From contig JADGJT010000193.1 of NCBI GenBank assembly GCA_027604005.1, forward strand, positions 5,613 through 38,578: a stretch of DNA of 32,966 nucleotides, in the 5' to 3' direction. The notes below the pieces were generated by a model. The model saw nothing but the letters and a program-made list of their open reading frames with translations. It had not been told where the DNA came from and did not search any database. The stretch is from Dinochytrium kinnereticum. Taxonomy: Eukaryota > Chytridiomycota > Chytridiomycetes > Chytridiales > Chytridiaceae. Numbering within the stretch: the stretch's first letter is position 1; the number at the start of each line of letters is the position of its first letter. Shown in pieces: positions 31,710 through 32,966 of the stretch. Both the position numbers and the translations under genes were made by a program.

Positions 31710-32404
31710 ATGCTACTATCAAGAGCAGCGATCCTGCTAAGTCGTCCAAACCCCTCCTTCATCAGTCCGGCAAGATCCCTGCTACGCATTCCCCTCACAA
31801 CACCTCTCCTATCTATCGCCCCTCTCCGCTCTCCACTCCTCACTCCCCTTGTAACCGCACAAACCTCATCCTACGCAACCCTGAACCAAGTCATCCGCGG
31901 CTGCCGCAAACCCCTTAAGAAGAAATCGGGAGCCCCGGCCCTCGATGCCTGCCCTCAACGAAAGGGAGTGTGTTTGAAGGTGTTCACGATTAAGCCGAAG
32001 AAGCCCAACTCTGCGCAGAGGAAGGTGACTAGAGTGCGATTGACGAATGGGAAGTCGGTGTTGGCTTATATTCCTGGAGAGGGGCATAATCTTCAAGAGC
32101 ACTCTGTGGTGCTTGTTAGGGGTGGAAGAGTTTCGGATTGCCCTGGTGTGAATTATAAGGTCGTTAGAGGGGCTTATGATTGTCAGGGTGTTGTGAATAG
32201 GATGAATGGGAGGTCGAAGTATGGGTCTAAGGTGGGTTTTCCTTGTTGATTTCTTTCTTAAAATCATGACAGTGCCCTGTTTTGTTTTTGATTCTTTCTC
32301 ATTTGGTTTTGTTTATCTATTATCCCTCTTACTGGACCTTTGATACTCATTCCTTTCTTTAGAAAACTAAGGCGGAGGCTCCGGCTGCAGGCAAGAAGAA
32401 GTAA
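31710..32404 (+). CDS. MRPS12: Mitochondrial small-subunit ribosomal protein uS12m
   Basis: Decoding-centre protein of the mitochondrial ribosome. Two exons, 31710-32231 and 32363-32404, give 187 residues. Residues 1 to about 55 are Ser/Leu/Arg/Pro-rich without acidic residues ([20 protein letters not shown]), a mitochondrial presequence. The S12 core follows: [88 protein letters not shown]. The PKKPNSA loop with its streptomycin-site lysine is intact. At the second bacterial streptomycin-site lysine (GGRVKDLPGV) this protein has serine ([10 protein letters not shown]). The second exon adds a short [10 protein letters not shown] end, so the C-terminus is longer than in bacteria. Confidence 0.96.
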
Positions 32405-32761
32405 ATGTTAGCTGCCTTATCTAATACCCTTGGGCAATGGCGGTGGTCGCGAGGGGGTTTTATGACCTCGCACCTGCTGGTTATCACCCGTGTTTTGGGT
32501 AGATTTTTCTTGATGGAGGAAAATAAACTTGTTTGGCTATCTACATGTATGCCTTTGGTGACTTGTTATCCTTTTGCTTGGTGGTTAGATCCACATACGC
32601 CGTTTGAATCTGGTATGACTTTCATAGGTTCTATTATGCGTGCGTGTCCAGCTTCAGGATTACCAATCCGATAATGGACGCAAAAAACGCCTGAGAGCAT
32701 TGGACGGCTTGAGAATGTTTGCGTTGGGAACTGAAATCATATCCGGGAGTGCTTTTTTAAT

Positions 32762-32838
32762 TACATCCAGTATTACGTTCAATCCTACTCTTGAGTTGAA
32801 AAATGCATGCGAGAAAACGTTTATGGTTTATTATCTGT
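32762..32838 (+). repeat. 77-bp direct repeat, copy 1
   Basis: Identical base for base to 32890-32966, offset 128 bp. The match does not extend one base to the left (T here, A before copy 2), so on the left it is exactly 77 bases. Confidence 0.97.
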
Positions 32839-32889
32839 CCTTTCCTTTCCTTTTCGTTTAGCGGCTTATCGCGTCAACCTGTTGAAGAA

Positions 32890-32966
32890 TACATCCAGTA
32901 TTACGTTCAATCCTACTCTTGAGTTGAAAAATGCATGCGAGAAAACGTTTATGGTTTATTATCTGT
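32890..32966 (+). repeat. 77-bp direct repeat, copy 2, ending at the last base
   Basis: Second exact copy, running to the final base of the window. It could be the start of a 128-bp tandem array, or the overlap left by a de Bruijn graph assembler using k=77. Confidence 0.97.

Larger units (their letters stand above)
32405..32966. other. Terminal gene-free region
   Basis: About 560 bp after MRPS12 with no supported gene. Two open plus-strand frames (32405-32674 and 32640-32861) show no recognisable motif. The last 205 bases carry the 77-bp direct repeat listed separately. Confidence 0.4.

Noticed and set aside
31866..32267. 133-codon minus-strand frame over MRPS12
   Set aside because: It is an antisense shadow of a highly conserved uS12 exon, His/Arg/Ile-rich and without a domain.

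Overview
The window looks like one complete assembly contig from a zoosporic (flagellated) early-diverging fungus, most likely a chytrid. Three things point there. Nearly every gene is split by short spliceosomal introns (mostly about 35-160 nt) with GT..AG ends. The gene set is fungal or opisthokont housekeeping (GET2, DML1/Misato, ETT1/NRO1, GCN20, TRS130/TRAPPC10, a fungal-type PFA3 DHHC enzyme, a BIM1-like copper domain). There is also a piece of IFT57, which only organisms with cilia or flagella keep. No bacterial genes, rRNA, tRNA, transposon or CRISPR array was found. Gene models below were built by hand from splice sites and checked for reading phase across every junction, except TRAPPC10 and the middle of GCN20.

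Left part (1-7.3 kb), with low-complexity introns full of A/T homopolymers and tetranucleotide repeats: a DHHC palmitoyltransferase (minus, cut at the contig edge), a small secreted BIM1-like protein (plus), the first third of IFT57 (minus, its 3' two thirds missing), a peroxisomal dienoyl-CoA isomerase of the ECH1 family ending in SKL (minus), and a divergent RhoGAP-fold protein (minus). A gap of nearly 1 kb follows.

Middle (8.3-25.4 kb): RFC1, the clamp-loader large subunit (plus, 21 exons, 980 codons); ETT1/NRO1 (minus); DML1/Misato (plus, 14 exons); TRAPPC10/TRS130 (minus); the proteasome assembly chaperone PSMG2 (plus), whose start codon lies 29 bp from that of TRAPPC10; and the ABC-F ATPase GCN20 (minus), converging on PSMG2 with 26 bp between the two stop codons.

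Right part (25.6-32.97 kb): a four-helix SUR7/PalI-like membrane protein with a long cytosolic tail (minus), a small mitochondrial ribosomal protein with an L51/S25/CI-B8 fold (minus), GET2 (plus), eIF1A (plus), mitochondrial uS12 (plus), then about 560 bp without a gene that ends in a direct repeat of exactly 77 bp reaching the last base.

The genes do not form a pathway or an operon-like system. Translation is over-represented (eIF1A, GCN20, ETT1, uS12m and a second mitoribosomal protein), with two membrane-traffic or insertion factors (GET2, TRAPPC10), but this is ordinary for a compact fungal genome. I see no new defence or mobile system. The most notable points are structural: truncated IFT57, assembly signatures at both contig ends, very close divergent and convergent gene pairs, and very small coding exons.
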